A program made the translations under genes and the position numbers. A model generated the notes under the pieces. It saw only the letters and a program-made list of their open reading frames with translations. It was not told where the DNA came from and ran no database searches. This document shows positions 23,807 to 32,441 of a stretch of DNA of 64,000 nt, piece by piece. Numbering within the stretch: the stretch's first letter is position 1; every line of letters begins with the position of its first letter. The stretch lies in the NCBI GenBank assembly GCA_003856375.1, contig CP034120.1:496001-560000 (forward strand). The letters run 5' to 3'. The stretch is from Glaciecola amylolytica (lineage in GTDB: Bacteria; Bacteroidota; Bacteroidia; Flavobacteriales_D; Crocinitomicaceae).

Positions 23807-25099
23807 ATGGTCATGGATACAAAAAATGAACTTTCAACTCCTTTGGTTTCCAGGTTGGCAGAACACATCATTGGTTCTGAAATCATTAAGTTAGCTGCAG
23901 AAGTCAACGAGAAGATCAAACAAGGGGAGAAAGTATATAATCTAACCATCGGAGATTTTAATCCGAAGGTTTTTCCTATTCCTGCTGAACTGAAGCAATT
24001 TATTCAGGAGGCTTACGAGGACGATCAAACAAATTATCCGGCAGCCGACGGAATGTTGGAATTGCGTCAGGCAGTTTCTCAATTGTTGAGCAAACGCGGT
24101 GATTTGGAGTATGCAACGGATGAGATTGTGATCACCGGTGGTGCCCGACCTGCGATTTATGCGATTTTCAAAGCAGTTGTCGATCCGGGAGATGCCGTTA
24201 TTTTCCCTGTTCCATCCTGGAATAACAATCATTACACTTATTTGAATAATGCCCGCCCGATTCTGATCGAAACGAGTGCTGATAATAATTTCATGCCGCG
24301 TGCGGTGGAGATTGCTCCTTTTCTTCCGGAGGCAAGCTTGTTGGCTTTATGCTCACCTTTAAACCCGACAGGAACTGTTTTTTCAAAGGAAGATCTGGAA
24401 GAAATCTGTGATTTGGTATTGGCTGAAAATAAAAAACGTGCAGCAACAGGTGTGAAGCCTTTGTATGTGATGTATGATCAGATTTACTGGCCTTTGACTC
24501 ACGGATCTATTGAGCATTACAATCCGGTTTCACTTCGTCCGGAAATGCGCGAATATACCTTGTTTGTGGACGGGATTTCAAAATCTTTGGCTGCAACAGG
24601 AGTGCGTGTCGGATGGACAATGGGACCAAAATTCCTGATCAATAAAATCAAATCCATTTTAACACATGTCGGGGCGTGGGCTCCGAAAGCAGAACAGCTT
24701 GCTACTGCAAAATACCTGAACGAATTGAGTTTGTATGATACGTATCTGAATCATATCAAATCGGAAATCAATAGTCGTTTGTTAGGTTTCTATAATGGTT
24801 TTCAAACCTTGAAATCTGCCGGACACAAAGTGGATGCGATTGCTCCGGAAGCAGCAATTTACCTGACAGTTCAGTTTGAATTACACGGTTTGAAAACTGC
24901 TTCGGGAGAAGTATTGAAAACCACTCAGGATATTACCAAGTATATTTTAGATGAAGCGAAAGTAGCAATCGTTCCGTTTTATGCTTTCGGTTCTTCCGCT
25001 GATTCAAGCTGGTATCGCTTGTCGGTAGGAACATGCCGCCTGGAAGATGTTGACGGAGTTATTTCGAATCTGAAATCAGCTCTTGAAAAACTAAGCTGA
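23807..25099 (+). CDS. Pyridoxal-phosphate-dependent aminotransferase, class I/II
   Basis: From the ATG at 23807 the product is 430 residues. It is a fold-type I aminotransferase of the aspartate aminotransferase group: YNLTIGDFNPKVFPIP near the N-terminus, the cofactor-pocket NYPAADGMLELRQAV, CSPLNPTGTVFSKEDL (the conserved NPTG), and VDGISKSLAATGVRVGW with the likely Schiff-base lysine. It ends with a conserved RLSVGTCR. The exact amino acid substrate is uncertain. The frame is open back to 23678, but that stretch crosses a terminator and a promoter box. A terminator follows 24 bases after the stop. Confidence 0.9.
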   Translation: MVMDTKNELSTPLVSRLAEHIIGSEIIKLAAEVNEKIKQGEKVYNLTIGDFNPKVFPIPAELKQFIQEAYEDDQTNYPAADGMLELRQAVSQLLSKRGDLEYATDEIVITGGARPAIYAIFKAVVDPGDAVIFPVPSWNNNHYTYLNNARPILIETSADNNFMPRAVEIAPFLPEASLLALCSPLNPTGTVFSKEDLEEICDLVLAENKKRAATGVKPLYVMYDQIYWPLTHGSIEHYNPVSLRPEMREYTLFVDGISKSLAATGVRVGWTMGPKFLINKIKSILTHVGAWAPKAEQLATAKYLNELSLYDTYLNHIKSEINSRLLGFYNGFQTLKSAGHKVDAIAPEAAIYLTVQFELHGLKTASGEVLKTTQDITKYILDEAKVAIVPFYAFGSSADSSWYRLSVGTCRLEDVDGVISNLKSALEKLS

Positions 25100-25123
25100 T
25101 TCATTCGATCATGTATATTATTG

Positions 25124-25160
25124 AAGGAGGAGAGGTCGGAAGGCTTCTCCTTTCTTTTTT
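25124..25160 (+). terminator. Rho-independent terminator
   Basis: AAGGAGGAG pairs with CTTCTCCTT (one G-T pair) and is followed by TCTTTTTT. From here to 25389 I see only AT-rich leader sequence of the next gene. Confidence 0.75.
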
Positions 25161-25389
25161 AGTATCCATTATTCTGAAATGGATGAGGATCTGTTTTTAT
25201 GCAGATTAGATAATTTTATTCATGTGAAAATTACATGCTAATCACCTTGATTTTGTTTGAAAAACATGGTTATTAACGATTGAAGGTTGGCTTTTCGTTC
25301 AAAACTATCTGCTTATAAAGAACCGTTTTAAATAATTTTTTGTCTAAATTTCACTCCAGAACTATATAATCTTTATTTCTAAACAAACT

Positions 25390-28224
25390 ATGCTTATGAA
25401 AAAATTGGTCTTTTCCATGACCTTGCTCAGCGGATTTATGTCCTTTGCGCAGGTCACCCAATTAAAAAAACACTCTATTGAGACTTCTCACGGAGTTGAG
25501 AAATGCAGCCAGCATATCCGGATGAAGGAAATGCAGCAGAAAGACCCGGAACGTTTCGCAACGGTTTCCGGGGCTAACACCGATCCAAAATCAAAAGGTA
25601 CTCCAACCGATACTGAAAAGGCAACCGGTATCGAATATACCATTCCGGTGGTGTTTCACGTTTTGCACAACAACGGAAGCGAAAATATCACGGATGCTCA
25701 GATCGTTGATGCTTTGGCGATTTTGAACCGCGATTACAGAAGATTGAATGCAGATGCAAACAGCGTTTATACGACTTTTCAGGGAATGCCGACAGATGCT
25801 GAAATCAATTTTGTGTTTGCAACGGTTGCACCAAACGGGGCGTGTTTTTCCGGAATTACCCGCACTGCGAGTACGCAAACCAATAACGGGGACGACGGAG
25901 AAGCTCAGATTGCTGCAATTACTGCCGGAAACAATGTTTATCAGGGAATCTGGCCTCACAACCGCTATCTGAATATTTACATTTGTAAAGATTTGGGCGG
26001 TGCGGCTGGATATACTTTCCTGCCAAACGGAAATTCCACAGCGAATGCTACGAACATGTACTACAATGGTGTTTTTCTTCTTCACGATTATTGTGGTTCG
26101 ATCGGAACTTCTGATGTTAATTCCAGTCGTGCTTTAACACACGAAGTTGGTCACTGGCTGAACCTGTCGCATGTTTGGGGTGATGACAATAACCCCGGAG
26201 TGGCTTGTGGAAATGATGGAGTAGCTGATACACCACTTACGGAAGGATTTACTTCCTGCCCGAATCCCAATTCTGCGAAGATCTGTAATGCAAGTATCGT
26301 AGAGAACTACGAAAACTACATGGATTATTCTTACTGTTCCAAAATGTTTACACAAGGACAGGTAACAAGAATGCGCACTGCTATTGTGAGTACAACCGGT
26401 GGAAGGAGTAATATCTGGACATCAGCTAACCTGAATCTTGTTGGGGGCGGAGCAGGAACTTCGCTTTGTGCGATTGATTTCTCCGCGACACAAACAACAA
26501 TGTGTACCGGAACAACGGTTACTTATTCTGCAAATATATCGACTGGTATTTCGGCTTATTCCTGGACTTTCCCGGGTGGAACTCCTGCGACTTCAACAGC
26601 TGCCAATCCAACAGTGACTTATAATACTGCCGGAACATACAATGCAAGTTTGACCGTAACCAGCTCTTCGAATGGAAATACATTTCCGAAGTCTAAAACG
26701 AATTACATTACGGCAAGTTCGGGAACTTCTGTGAGCTTGCCACTTTCTGAAGGATTTGTTTCAACGACTTTCCTTCCGGCAGGCTGGATTATTGTGAATA
26801 CGAACAGCAGTGCAACATGGGCAAGATCTGCTACCGTTGGAAGAGCTCCTACTACAGGGAATTCCGTTTGGTTCAACAATTACACGGTAGACGATGCGAC
26901 GAATGACGAACTTCGTTTACCTAAATTAGATATCACAGCTTATTCAAGTGCACAATTGGTGTTTGATGTTGCATATGCTCCATATGATGCGACTTATATT
27001 GATGGATTGGAAGTATTGGTGTCCACGAACTGCGGCGGAACATTTACCAGCGTTTATTCCAAATCATATACTACTTTGGCAACAGCACCTGCAATGACTT
27101 CTTCTTTTGCACCGACAGCTTCACAATGGAGATCTGAAACCATTGATCTGTCTCCATACGTGGGGAACGGTTCTGTCTGGATCGCATTCAGAAATCTTGC
27201 AGGAAACGGAAATAACCTGTATATCGACAATATCAATGTAACAGGTGTAAGCGGAACTCCTCCAACTCCGGTTGCTTCTTTCTCTGCAACAGGAACTTCT
27301 GTTTGTGCCGGACAATCGGTTACTTACACAAGTACTTCTACCGGTTCACCAACATCTTACAGCTGGTCATTCCCGGGAGGAACTCCTTCATCGTCTACAT
27401 CTGCAAGTCAGGTGGTAACGTATCCAACTGCAGGAACATACAATGTTTCGTTGACTGCAACGAATGCAGGTGGATCGAATGTGGCAAACCAAAGCAATTA
27501 CATTACTGTAAATGCGGTACCTTCTGCGCCAACGATTACAGCAAGCGGAGCAACTACTTTCTGTCAGGGAAGTTCTGTGACTTTGACTTCTTCGGCAGGT
27601 TCCGGAAATACCTGGTCTAATTCTTCCAGTGGAACGTCGGTTTCAGTCTCCAATTCAGGAACATATACCGTAACGCAAACCGTTGCTTCTTGTACGTCTC
27701 CGGCATCGAACAGTATTACGGTAACCGTGAATCCGAATCCTTCGGTGACTTTCGGAAACTTGCCGGTTGTTTGTGTTTTTGACAGCCCGATTACGCTGAA
27801 TCAGGGAAATCCGTCAGGAGGCAGCTATTCAGGAACAGGAGTCAGCGGAAATCAATTTAATCCGTCAGTGCCGGGAATTGGTTCTACTACGATTACGTAC
27901 AATTACACCAACTCAAACGGATGTTCAGGATCTGCTCAAACAACAGCAACAGTTGATGGTTGTGCTTCAATCGATGAGAATGATCTGAAGCTTGTATCGG
28001 TTTATCCGAACCCATCGACAGGAATGATAACGGTTTATTCCGGAGAAATCAATTTGAATGGAATTCAGGTGTTCAATGCACTTGGTCAGGTTGTTTATGA
28101 ATTAAACGGAATTCAAACCGGAAAACAGGATTTGAATTTAAGCAACATGGCAAAAGGAGTTTATACGATCCGAATTTTAACAGAAGCGGGAACGCAACAT
28201 GTTCCGGTTGTTCTGGAAAAATAG
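25390..28224 (+). CDS. Secreted M43 (pappalysin-like) metalloprotease with PKD domains and T9SS sorting domain
   Basis: The 944-residue product has a signal peptide and propeptide. A metalloprotease domain (about 80-330) carries the extended zinc motif HEVGHWLNLSHVWG (first His at residue 251) and a downstream NYMDYSYC Met-turn, as in M43 family proteases. It is followed by a PKD domain (SWTFPGGTPATST), a beta-sandwich of the choice-of-anchor J type (about 445-600), another PKD domain, an Ig-like domain, and a T9SS sorting domain (about 865-944, YPNPSTGMITVYSG ... MAKGVYTIRI). It should degrade extracellular protein. An ATG at 25396 gives an equally good signal peptide. Confidence 0.92.
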   Translation: MLMKKLVFSMTLLSGFMSFAQVTQLKKHSIETSHGVEKCSQHIRMKEMQQKDPERFATVSGANTDPKSKGTPTDTEKATGIEYTIPVVFHVLHNNGSENITDAQIVDALAILNRDYRRLNADANSVYTTFQGMPTDAEINFVFATVAPNGACFSGITRTASTQTNNGDDGEAQIAAITAGNNVYQGIWPHNRYLNIYICKDLGGAAGYTFLPNGNSTANATNMYYNGVFLLHDYCGSIGTSDVNSSRALTHEVGHWLNLSHVWGDDNNPGVACGNDGVADTPLTEGFTSCPNPNSAKICNASIVENYENYMDYSYCSKMFTQGQVTRMRTAIVSTTGGRSNIWTSANLNLVGGGAGTSLCAIDFSATQTTMCTGTTVTYSANISTGISAYSWTFPGGTPATSTAANPTVTYNTAGTYNASLTVTSSSNGNTFPKSKTNYITASSGTSVSLPLSEGFVSTTFLPAGWIIVNTNSSATWARSATVGRAPTTGNSVWFNNYTVDDATNDELRLPKLDITAYSSAQLVFDVAYAPYDATYIDGLEVLVSTNCGGTFTSVYSKSYTTLATAPAMTSSFAPTASQWRSETIDLSPYVGNGSVWIAFRNLAGNGNNLYIDNINVTGVSGTPPTPVASFSATGTSVCAGQSVTYTSTSTGSPTSYSWSFPGGTPSSSTSASQVVTYPTAGTYNVSLTATNAGGSNVANQSNYITVNAVPSAPTITASGATTFCQGSSVTLTSSAGSGNTWSNSSSGTSVSVSNSGTYTVTQTVASCTSPASNSITVTVNPNPSVTFGNLPVVCVFDSPITLNQGNPSGGSYSGTGVSGNQFNPSVPGIGSTTITYNYTNSNGCSGSAQTTATVDGCASIDENDLKLVSVYPNPSTGMITVYSGEINLNGIQVFNALGQVVYELNGIQTGKQDLNLSNMAKGVYTIRILTEAGTQHVPVVLEK

Positions 28225-28244
28225 GAGATCAAATATTAAAGAAA

Positions 28245-28276
28245 GAGGCTGGTATCGTTTGATATCAGCCTTTTTT
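28245..28276 (+). terminator. Rho-independent terminator
   Basis: AGGCTGGTATC-GTTT-GATATCAGCCT is an 11-bp stem with one G-T pair followed by TTTTTT. It closes the M43 protease gene. Confidence 0.88.
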
Positions 28277-28420
28277 GTTGATAATCAGCTTGCTTTTTTC
28301 AATTTAACAACTTCGGAATCAGTACGGAAAATCGCAACTGGTCAAAACCGGTATGCGTTATTCCGTTTTCCAGTATTATGCATACCTAGCAAATTTGTCC
28401 TGAAACTTAAAATTGAAACC

Positions 28421-29530
28421 ATGAAAAAAGTATTGATAGTTTGTTTGGGACTTTGTGCCTTTCAAACAATAGCCCAGACAACGCAATTACCATCGATGGT
28501 TATTGCAGGAATCGAAGTCAGGAATATCTCTTCCAGCGAAGATATTCTTCGTTCGGTCATCTATAAAAGTTTAGTCAATTCCAAGAAGTATGTGGTAAAC
28601 GACCGTTACGATGTTGCTGAAAAATTGGGCGACAAAAAGATGGAATCGTGTTTGGGTAAAGAATGTTTAGGTCGTGTGGGGACACAATTGAATGCCGACT
28701 TTGCGATGAGTGCAAGCTACGAAGGTTTGGGCGACCGCATTTTGATTTCCATGAAGATTGTGAATGTGAAAACGGGAGTCATTGAACGGAATGAGATCGA
28801 GCAATTCGAAAATCAACCGCGCGAATTGAACCGGATGACCGATATCATGATCTACAGATTATTGAAAATGGATGTCGATTTTTCGGTGTACAAGGCCTTA
28901 TTCTTTAAAGACGGACCAACGGCGAGCACCGGATTGGGGAAAATGAACAATTCCGGTCCTAGAATCGGTTTTGCGGTTGCAACAGAAGAAAACGGAGAAT
29001 TTTTCACCCGAAATGAACGGGAAGGTGGAGTAGGAACCGTTCCCATTTTGTTTAACATCGGATATCAGCTTGAAGTTCAGTATGCAGGAAGCGAAAAGTT
29101 CAGCGGTTTATTCGAGTTTTTAGGAAACGTAGCCGGAATGGAACACGGAACTCCGATTCCTTCGCTTGCAATTATGCATGGAGTCCGTTTTGGAAAAGGA
29201 GCCTGGGAAATTGCCATGGGGCCATCTTTCACCATGAAACGTTTGGCTTCCGGAACAACGGATTTCGACGGGAAATTCAGAACCTTCCAGGAATTGTATG
29301 ATTTGGGAGTTCCCAATGCGGAACACATGGCGTATTTCAAACGACCGGATACGCGCGGAGCAACTTATTTCTCCACCAATTTCGTTTTTGCTTTCGGAAA
29401 AACCTTCAGACCCGGAGCTTTGAATGTTCCGTTAAATCTTTACGCGAGTATGAACAAGTATGGAACAACCTATGGAATTTCCTTAGGAATTAATATCACC
29501 CGATCCCGAAAATACACCTACACCAAATAA
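28421..29530 (+). CDS. Exported protein of unknown function
   Basis: From the ATG at 28421 the product is 369 residues with a signal peptide (MKKVLIVCLGLCAFQTIAQ). Residues about 25-150 resemble the curli-CsgG/TolB-N-like fold used by Bacteroidota proteins that sense or form outer-membrane assemblies (VIAGIEVRNISSSEDILRSVIYKSL, NDRYDVAEKL, LNADFAMSASYEGLGDRILISMKIVNVKTGVI). This is only a structural hunch. The second half is beta-rich (FNIGYQLEVQYAG, FVFAFGKTFRPG, NLYASMNKYGTTYGISLGINI) and could be a barrel. The frame extends upstream to 28199, but that part crosses a terminator. A hairpin terminator follows. Confidence 0.65.
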   Translation: MKKVLIVCLGLCAFQTIAQTTQLPSMVIAGIEVRNISSSEDILRSVIYKSLVNSKKYVVNDRYDVAEKLGDKKMESCLGKECLGRVGTQLNADFAMSASYEGLGDRILISMKIVNVKTGVIERNEIEQFENQPRELNRMTDIMIYRLLKMDVDFSVYKALFFKDGPTASTGLGKMNNSGPRIGFAVATEENGEFFTRNEREGGVGTVPILFNIGYQLEVQYAGSEKFSGLFEFLGNVAGMEHGTPIPSLAIMHGVRFGKGAWEIAMGPSFTMKRLASGTTDFDGKFRTFQELYDLGVPNAEHMAYFKRPDTRGATYFSTNFVFAFGKTFRPGALNVPLNLYASMNKYGTTYGISLGINITRSRKYTYTK

Positions 29531-29550
29531 ATAAGTAAACAAAGAGAGAG

Positions 29551-29592
29551 ATCCCCGGTCATTGAGCAAAGTCGAAATGCCGGGGATTTTTG
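29551..29592 (+). terminator. Repeat-type terminator
   Basis: ATCCCCGG-t-CATT pairs with AATGCCGGGGAT around a 12-base loop and is followed by TTTTTG on the plus strand. It ends the 28421 gene and faces creD. Stem and loop closely resemble the hairpin at 19534-19571 in inverted orientation. Confidence 0.85.
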
Positions 29593-29594
29593 TT

Positions 29595-30902
29595 TTACAT
29601 TTTCAATCGTCGGGTGAAACTCATGATTGCCGCGAGTACCATGAAAAGTCCGATACAGCCTACAATCAATGCGTATGTTTCCAAATTCACAAGCACATAC
29701 AGGAAGCAATAAAGCAGAGATATTGCGACGAGCACTGTGAGCGCGAATTTGAGTGAACCCAAAACAGAATAGGCATACCAGCAGAGCAGCGTCAGAATTG
29801 CCAGACTGGCAATCAGGTACGATTTTGCAAATCCGAACTGTTCGGAAAAGGACAAGAGAATAGCATAAAATAGAATCAGGGATAAACCGATCATCAAATA
29901 GTGAATCGGGTGAATCAGCATTTTACCGATCAATTCGATCAGGTAGAACACCGTGAACGTGAGCAGAATTACCAAAATGGCATATTTTACCGTTCGTTCG
30001 TTTAACTGATAATGATCCACATTTTCCAGAAAGTCAACGGAAGCCTGGTTGATCGTTCCGTAGTGTCCGGGTTCAAAGACTCCGTTTTTGGCATTTTGGG
30101 TGATGTTCATCATGTTCCACGAACTGGTGAAACCGTGATTCGCCTTGAAAGAATTCGGGTCGGGAAGTGAGTTTCCTGAAAAAGAAGGATTGTCCCAGTT
30201 TGACTTCATGTTGAAACGATTCTTTTTGGCGTGACCTTGCAGGATAATTTTCCCGGAACCGTTTACGGAATAATTCAGATCGACTTTGATTTGGGTGGTT
30301 GATTGGTCAATAGTGAATGGAGCCGTTGCGTAGAATATCTTGGAGTTTCTCGGTGTAGAAAAGGTTTCTTCTTCAATGTCCAGAGCCTTTCCATTGATCA
30401 TGATCTTTCCGATATCCGATATCCGGGTTTCAGGATGAGCCAAAAGTCCGATTTGAACATGATTCAGGTCGAGATTCGGATTGTTGAGAAGCGGAGTGAA
30501 AAGCGATTGGGATGAAACCTTGCATTGAAAAACCGGGAAATGATAAATACCTCTTTTCTTGGTGTTCACCTGAACATTTAAATTGTTGGTTTCTGTTTCC
30601 GGGAAGTAGAACAGATAGTTGGTTTCCTTTCCTGTTTTGATCGGAACACGGATTACAATGCCGGAGTATTTGAAGTTATTTCCCCACTCGGTACGAATTT
30701 CCGTTTTGATTTCTTCCGCCCGTTCTCTCCGTTCCTCGATCAGGACAATGACCCGAACCAAAGGAGCGAGTAGAAGAAGCGTTATGAAGCCTATGAGCAA
30801 AAATCTTCCGAATGAAGAGTTTAGAAACTTCATGAAGTTGCTCGTTTCTTTTTTGTCTGCCTGTCCCGGATTTTCCGGGGATGTTTCTCGTTGATTTTCC
30901 AT
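29595..30902 (-). CDS. creD: CreD family inner membrane protein
   Basis: The 435-residue product has one N-terminal membrane helix (about 32-52, GRFLLIGFITLLLLAPLVRV), then the characteristic LIEERRERAEEIKTEIRTEWG motif and a large beta-rich extracytoplasmic domain (about 60-310). Five to six membrane helices close the protein. This matches CreD/Cet, a membrane protein linked to cell-envelope integrity and colicin E2 tolerance; its biochemical action is not known. A winged-helix regulator gene lies upstream, a common pairing in Bacteroidota. A 17-bp palindrome lies 19 bases before the start. Confidence 0.92.
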   Translation of the reverse strand: MENQRETSPENPGQADKKETSNFMKFLNSSFGRFLLIGFITLLLLAPLVRVIVLIEERRERAEEIKTEIRTEWGNNFKYSGIVIRVPIKTGKETNYLFYFPETETNNLNVQVNTKKRGIYHFPVFQCKVSSQSLFTPLLNNPNLDLNHVQIGLLAHPETRISDIGKIMINGKALDIEEETFSTPRNSKIFYATAPFTIDQSTTQIKVDLNYSVNGSGKIILQGHAKKNRFNMKSNWDNPSFSGNSLPDPNSFKANHGFTSSWNMMNITQNAKNGVFEPGHYGTINQASVDFLENVDHYQLNERTVKYAILVILLTFTVFYLIELIGKMLIHPIHYLMIGLSLILFYAILLSFSEQFGFAKSYLIASLAILTLLCWYAYSVLGSLKFALTVLVAISLLYCFLYVLVNLETYALIVGCIGLFMVLAAIMSFTRRLKM

Positions 30903-30913
30903 TTTGATTAGTT

Positions 30914-30940
30914 TAAAAGAACTTTGAAATTCAAAGTAAA
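30914..30940 (-). promoter_or_regulatory. Palindromic operator in the creD promoter
   Basis: ACTTTGAAATTCAAAGT (30921-30937) has perfect 8-bp arms around one central base. Together with flanking bases (TAAAAGA on the left, AAA on the right) the 27-base block recurs identically at 31863-31889. On the minus strand the palindrome includes TTACTTTG, 7 of 8 to the -7 box, so a bound protein would block transcription. Confidence 0.75.
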
Positions 30941-30955
30941 TGAATAAAAAAATAG

Positions 30956-31255
30956 CTATTTACTGGTGTTGATTAATTGCTCAAGCGCGGCCAGATGCTT
31001 GGCAAAGGTTTGTTTTCCAAGAAGAGAGGCTTCGTACGTGGTATTGGGCTTCTTCCCGATGAATTGTTTTTTGATAATGATGTATTCCGATTGTTCCAGG
31101 GCTTTGATGTGAGAGGCCAGATTTCCGTCCGTCACATCCAGTAATTCTTTCAGACGATTAAAGTCCACAGAATCGTTGACCATCAGGATAGACATGATTC
31201 CGAGTCTTATCCGGTGATCGAAGGTTTTATTGATATCTGAAATAATGCTCGTCAT
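30956..31255 (-). CDS. Winged-helix transcriptional regulator
   Basis: This 99-residue protein is almost wholly a winged helix-turn-helix domain (RLGIMSILMVNDSVDFNRLKELLDVTDGNLASHIKALEQSEYIIIKKQFIGKKPNTTYEASLLGK). It resembles the short regulators related to ArsR/MarR (HTH_34 type) that usually sit beside creD. The start overlaps the stop of the preceding membrane-protein gene by four bases (ATGA), so the two are co-translated. Identical palindromes before that gene and before creD make it the obvious candidate to bind them and repress both units, including its own. No ligand pocket is evident. Confidence 0.87.
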   Translation of the reverse strand: MTSIISDINKTFDHRIRLGIMSILMVNDSVDFNRLKELLDVTDGNLASHIKALEQSEYIIIKKQFIGKKPNTTYEASLLGKQTFAKHLAALEQLINTSK

Positions 31256-31863
31256 TGCTTTTTATAATCGTATTTCAGATACATGAACGTGCCGTAAATG
31301 ATATGACAGACTCCGAAACCGAACATCCAAAAGTACAAACCATATCCCACAAACAGCGTGTTGACTAATCCCAAAATGATGAAAATGAATCCCAGATTTC
31401 TCAATGTTTCAAAGGAATATCTGCTGGCATTTACCAAACTGATTCCGTAAAAAAGAAGGGTAACCGGAGAAACGAGTCCGAACTCCCGTTTGCTTACCAG
31501 AATAATAGCAAACAAGCCGCCGGTGATCAATGGAACCATGAAGCTCATTAAGAACAGTTTAGAAATCTTGTTCCAAATCAATTCCTGCTTTTTCTTTGCT
31601 TTTCGAAGAGATAGAATAATGCCGGTGATGAATGAAAGAACCATTACCAGAACCGCGATGATCGTAACGGTTAGAAATTCCGATGAATTGAAGCGAATGG
31701 GATAAATGAAATCTGCCCGCATCAAATAAACGATCCCGGAACCGATCAAAGCATAGACTCCTGCAAGAATTCCCGAAAGCCCCGACAGAGATAAAAACTT
31801 CGATGACTTTTGCATCATGTTTTGGATCTCTTGTAACTGCGCTAAATATTTTTCACTCTCCAT
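31252..31863 (-). CDS. Multi-pass membrane protein in the creD regulator operon
   Basis: Starting at the ATG at 31863 the product is 203 residues. An acidic helix (MESEKYLAQLQEIQNMMQKSSKF) precedes about six membrane helices (near 29-50, 63-86, 105-127, 135-150, 155-175 and 178-195). The frame extends to 31911, but the extra codons would cover the promoter palindrome and are less likely. No family is recognised with certainty. Translation is coupled to the winged-helix regulator, so it may act as a sensor or membrane partner of that regulator; this is inference from order alone. Confidence 0.72.
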   Translation of the reverse strand: MESEKYLAQLQEIQNMMQKSSKFLSLSGLSGILAGVYALIGSGIVYLMRADFIYPIRFNSSEFLTVTIIAVLVMVLSFITGIILSLRKAKKKQELIWNKISKLFLMSFMVPLITGGLFAIILVSKREFGLVSPVTLLFYGISLVNASRYSFETLRNLGFIFIILGLVNTLFVGYGLYFWMFGFGVCHIIYGTFMYLKYDYKKQ

Positions 31864-31889
31864 AAAAGAACTTTGAAATTCAAAGTAAA
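31863..31889 (-). promoter_or_regulatory. Second copy of the palindromic operator
   Basis: The palindrome ACTTTGAAATTCAAAGT lies at 31870-31886, seven bases before the ATG of the membrane-protein/regulator operon, inside the same 27-base block as at 30914-30940. Two identical copies at the two promoters of one locus suggest autoregulation plus control of creD. Confidence 0.75.
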
Positions 31890-32072
31890 AAAGAATAAAT
31901 GAATCGTACAACTAATTTTGGGATTTTTTTTGAAATTTCTTTGTGCTGGAACAGAAGGATTAGAGCGGTGTATCACTATTTCCCGCTGAGGAATGTAGAA
32001 AATGAGTTTTATTGAAGCGCAAAGGTGCAAAGGCTTGATTCATCAAACAACTTTTCAATTCTCAATTGAATG

Positions 32073-32330
32073 TTAGTCTTTTTTACAGGTGCATTTCTTT
32101 TCCGGAACAGGATCGTAACCATGTCCGCCCCAGGGATGGCAGCGGCTGATTCGGCGTGTTCCCAGCCACAAACCTTTGATTGGCCCGTGAACCCGGAGTG
32201 CTTCAATCATATAAGCCGAACAGGTTGGATCGTAACGGCATGAATTCGGGAGAATAGGGCTGATGATCCACTGATAAATTTTAACAGGGACAATCAGGAT
32301 TGAAACGAAGAAAAGCCGGATGTACTTCAT
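32073..32330 (-). CDS. yidD: Membrane protein insertion efficiency factor YidD
   Basis: The 85-residue product begins [33 protein letters not shown], the amphipathic helix of the family. It has the conserved Cys pattern [15 protein letters not shown] and the motif G.W.G..RI.RCHPW..GG.DPVP. YidD helps YidC insert proteins at the inner membrane. The ATG at 32330 is chosen over the upstream frame because of family length and a perfect -7 box just before it. The Cys/Lys tail CTCKKD is an extra. Confidence 0.93.
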   Translation of the reverse strand: MKYIRLFFVSILIVPVKIYQWIISPILPNSCRYDPTCSAYMIEALRVHGPIKGLWLGTRRISRCHPWGGHGYDPVPEKKCTCKKD

Positions 32331-32344
32331 ACTAGTTCGTTGCA

Positions 32345-32352
32345 CAAATTTA
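32345..32352 (-). promoter_or_regulatory. -7 promoter box of yidD
   Basis: On the minus strand this reads TAAATTTG, a perfect TAnnTTTG box, 14 bases before the yidD ATG. It fixes the start codon choice. Confidence 0.6.
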
Positions 32353-32441
32353 CATAAGAAAGGGAGACGGATTTGCTTAAGTGATGTGAAGTAACACAAA
32401 ATATGTTATTGCGCAAATTGAATTAATTTTACCCCACGGGT

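Noticed and set aside
28199-28420. N-terminal extension of the exported protein at 28421
   Set aside because: It overlaps the end of the M43 protease gene and its terminator, and hides a clear signal peptide.
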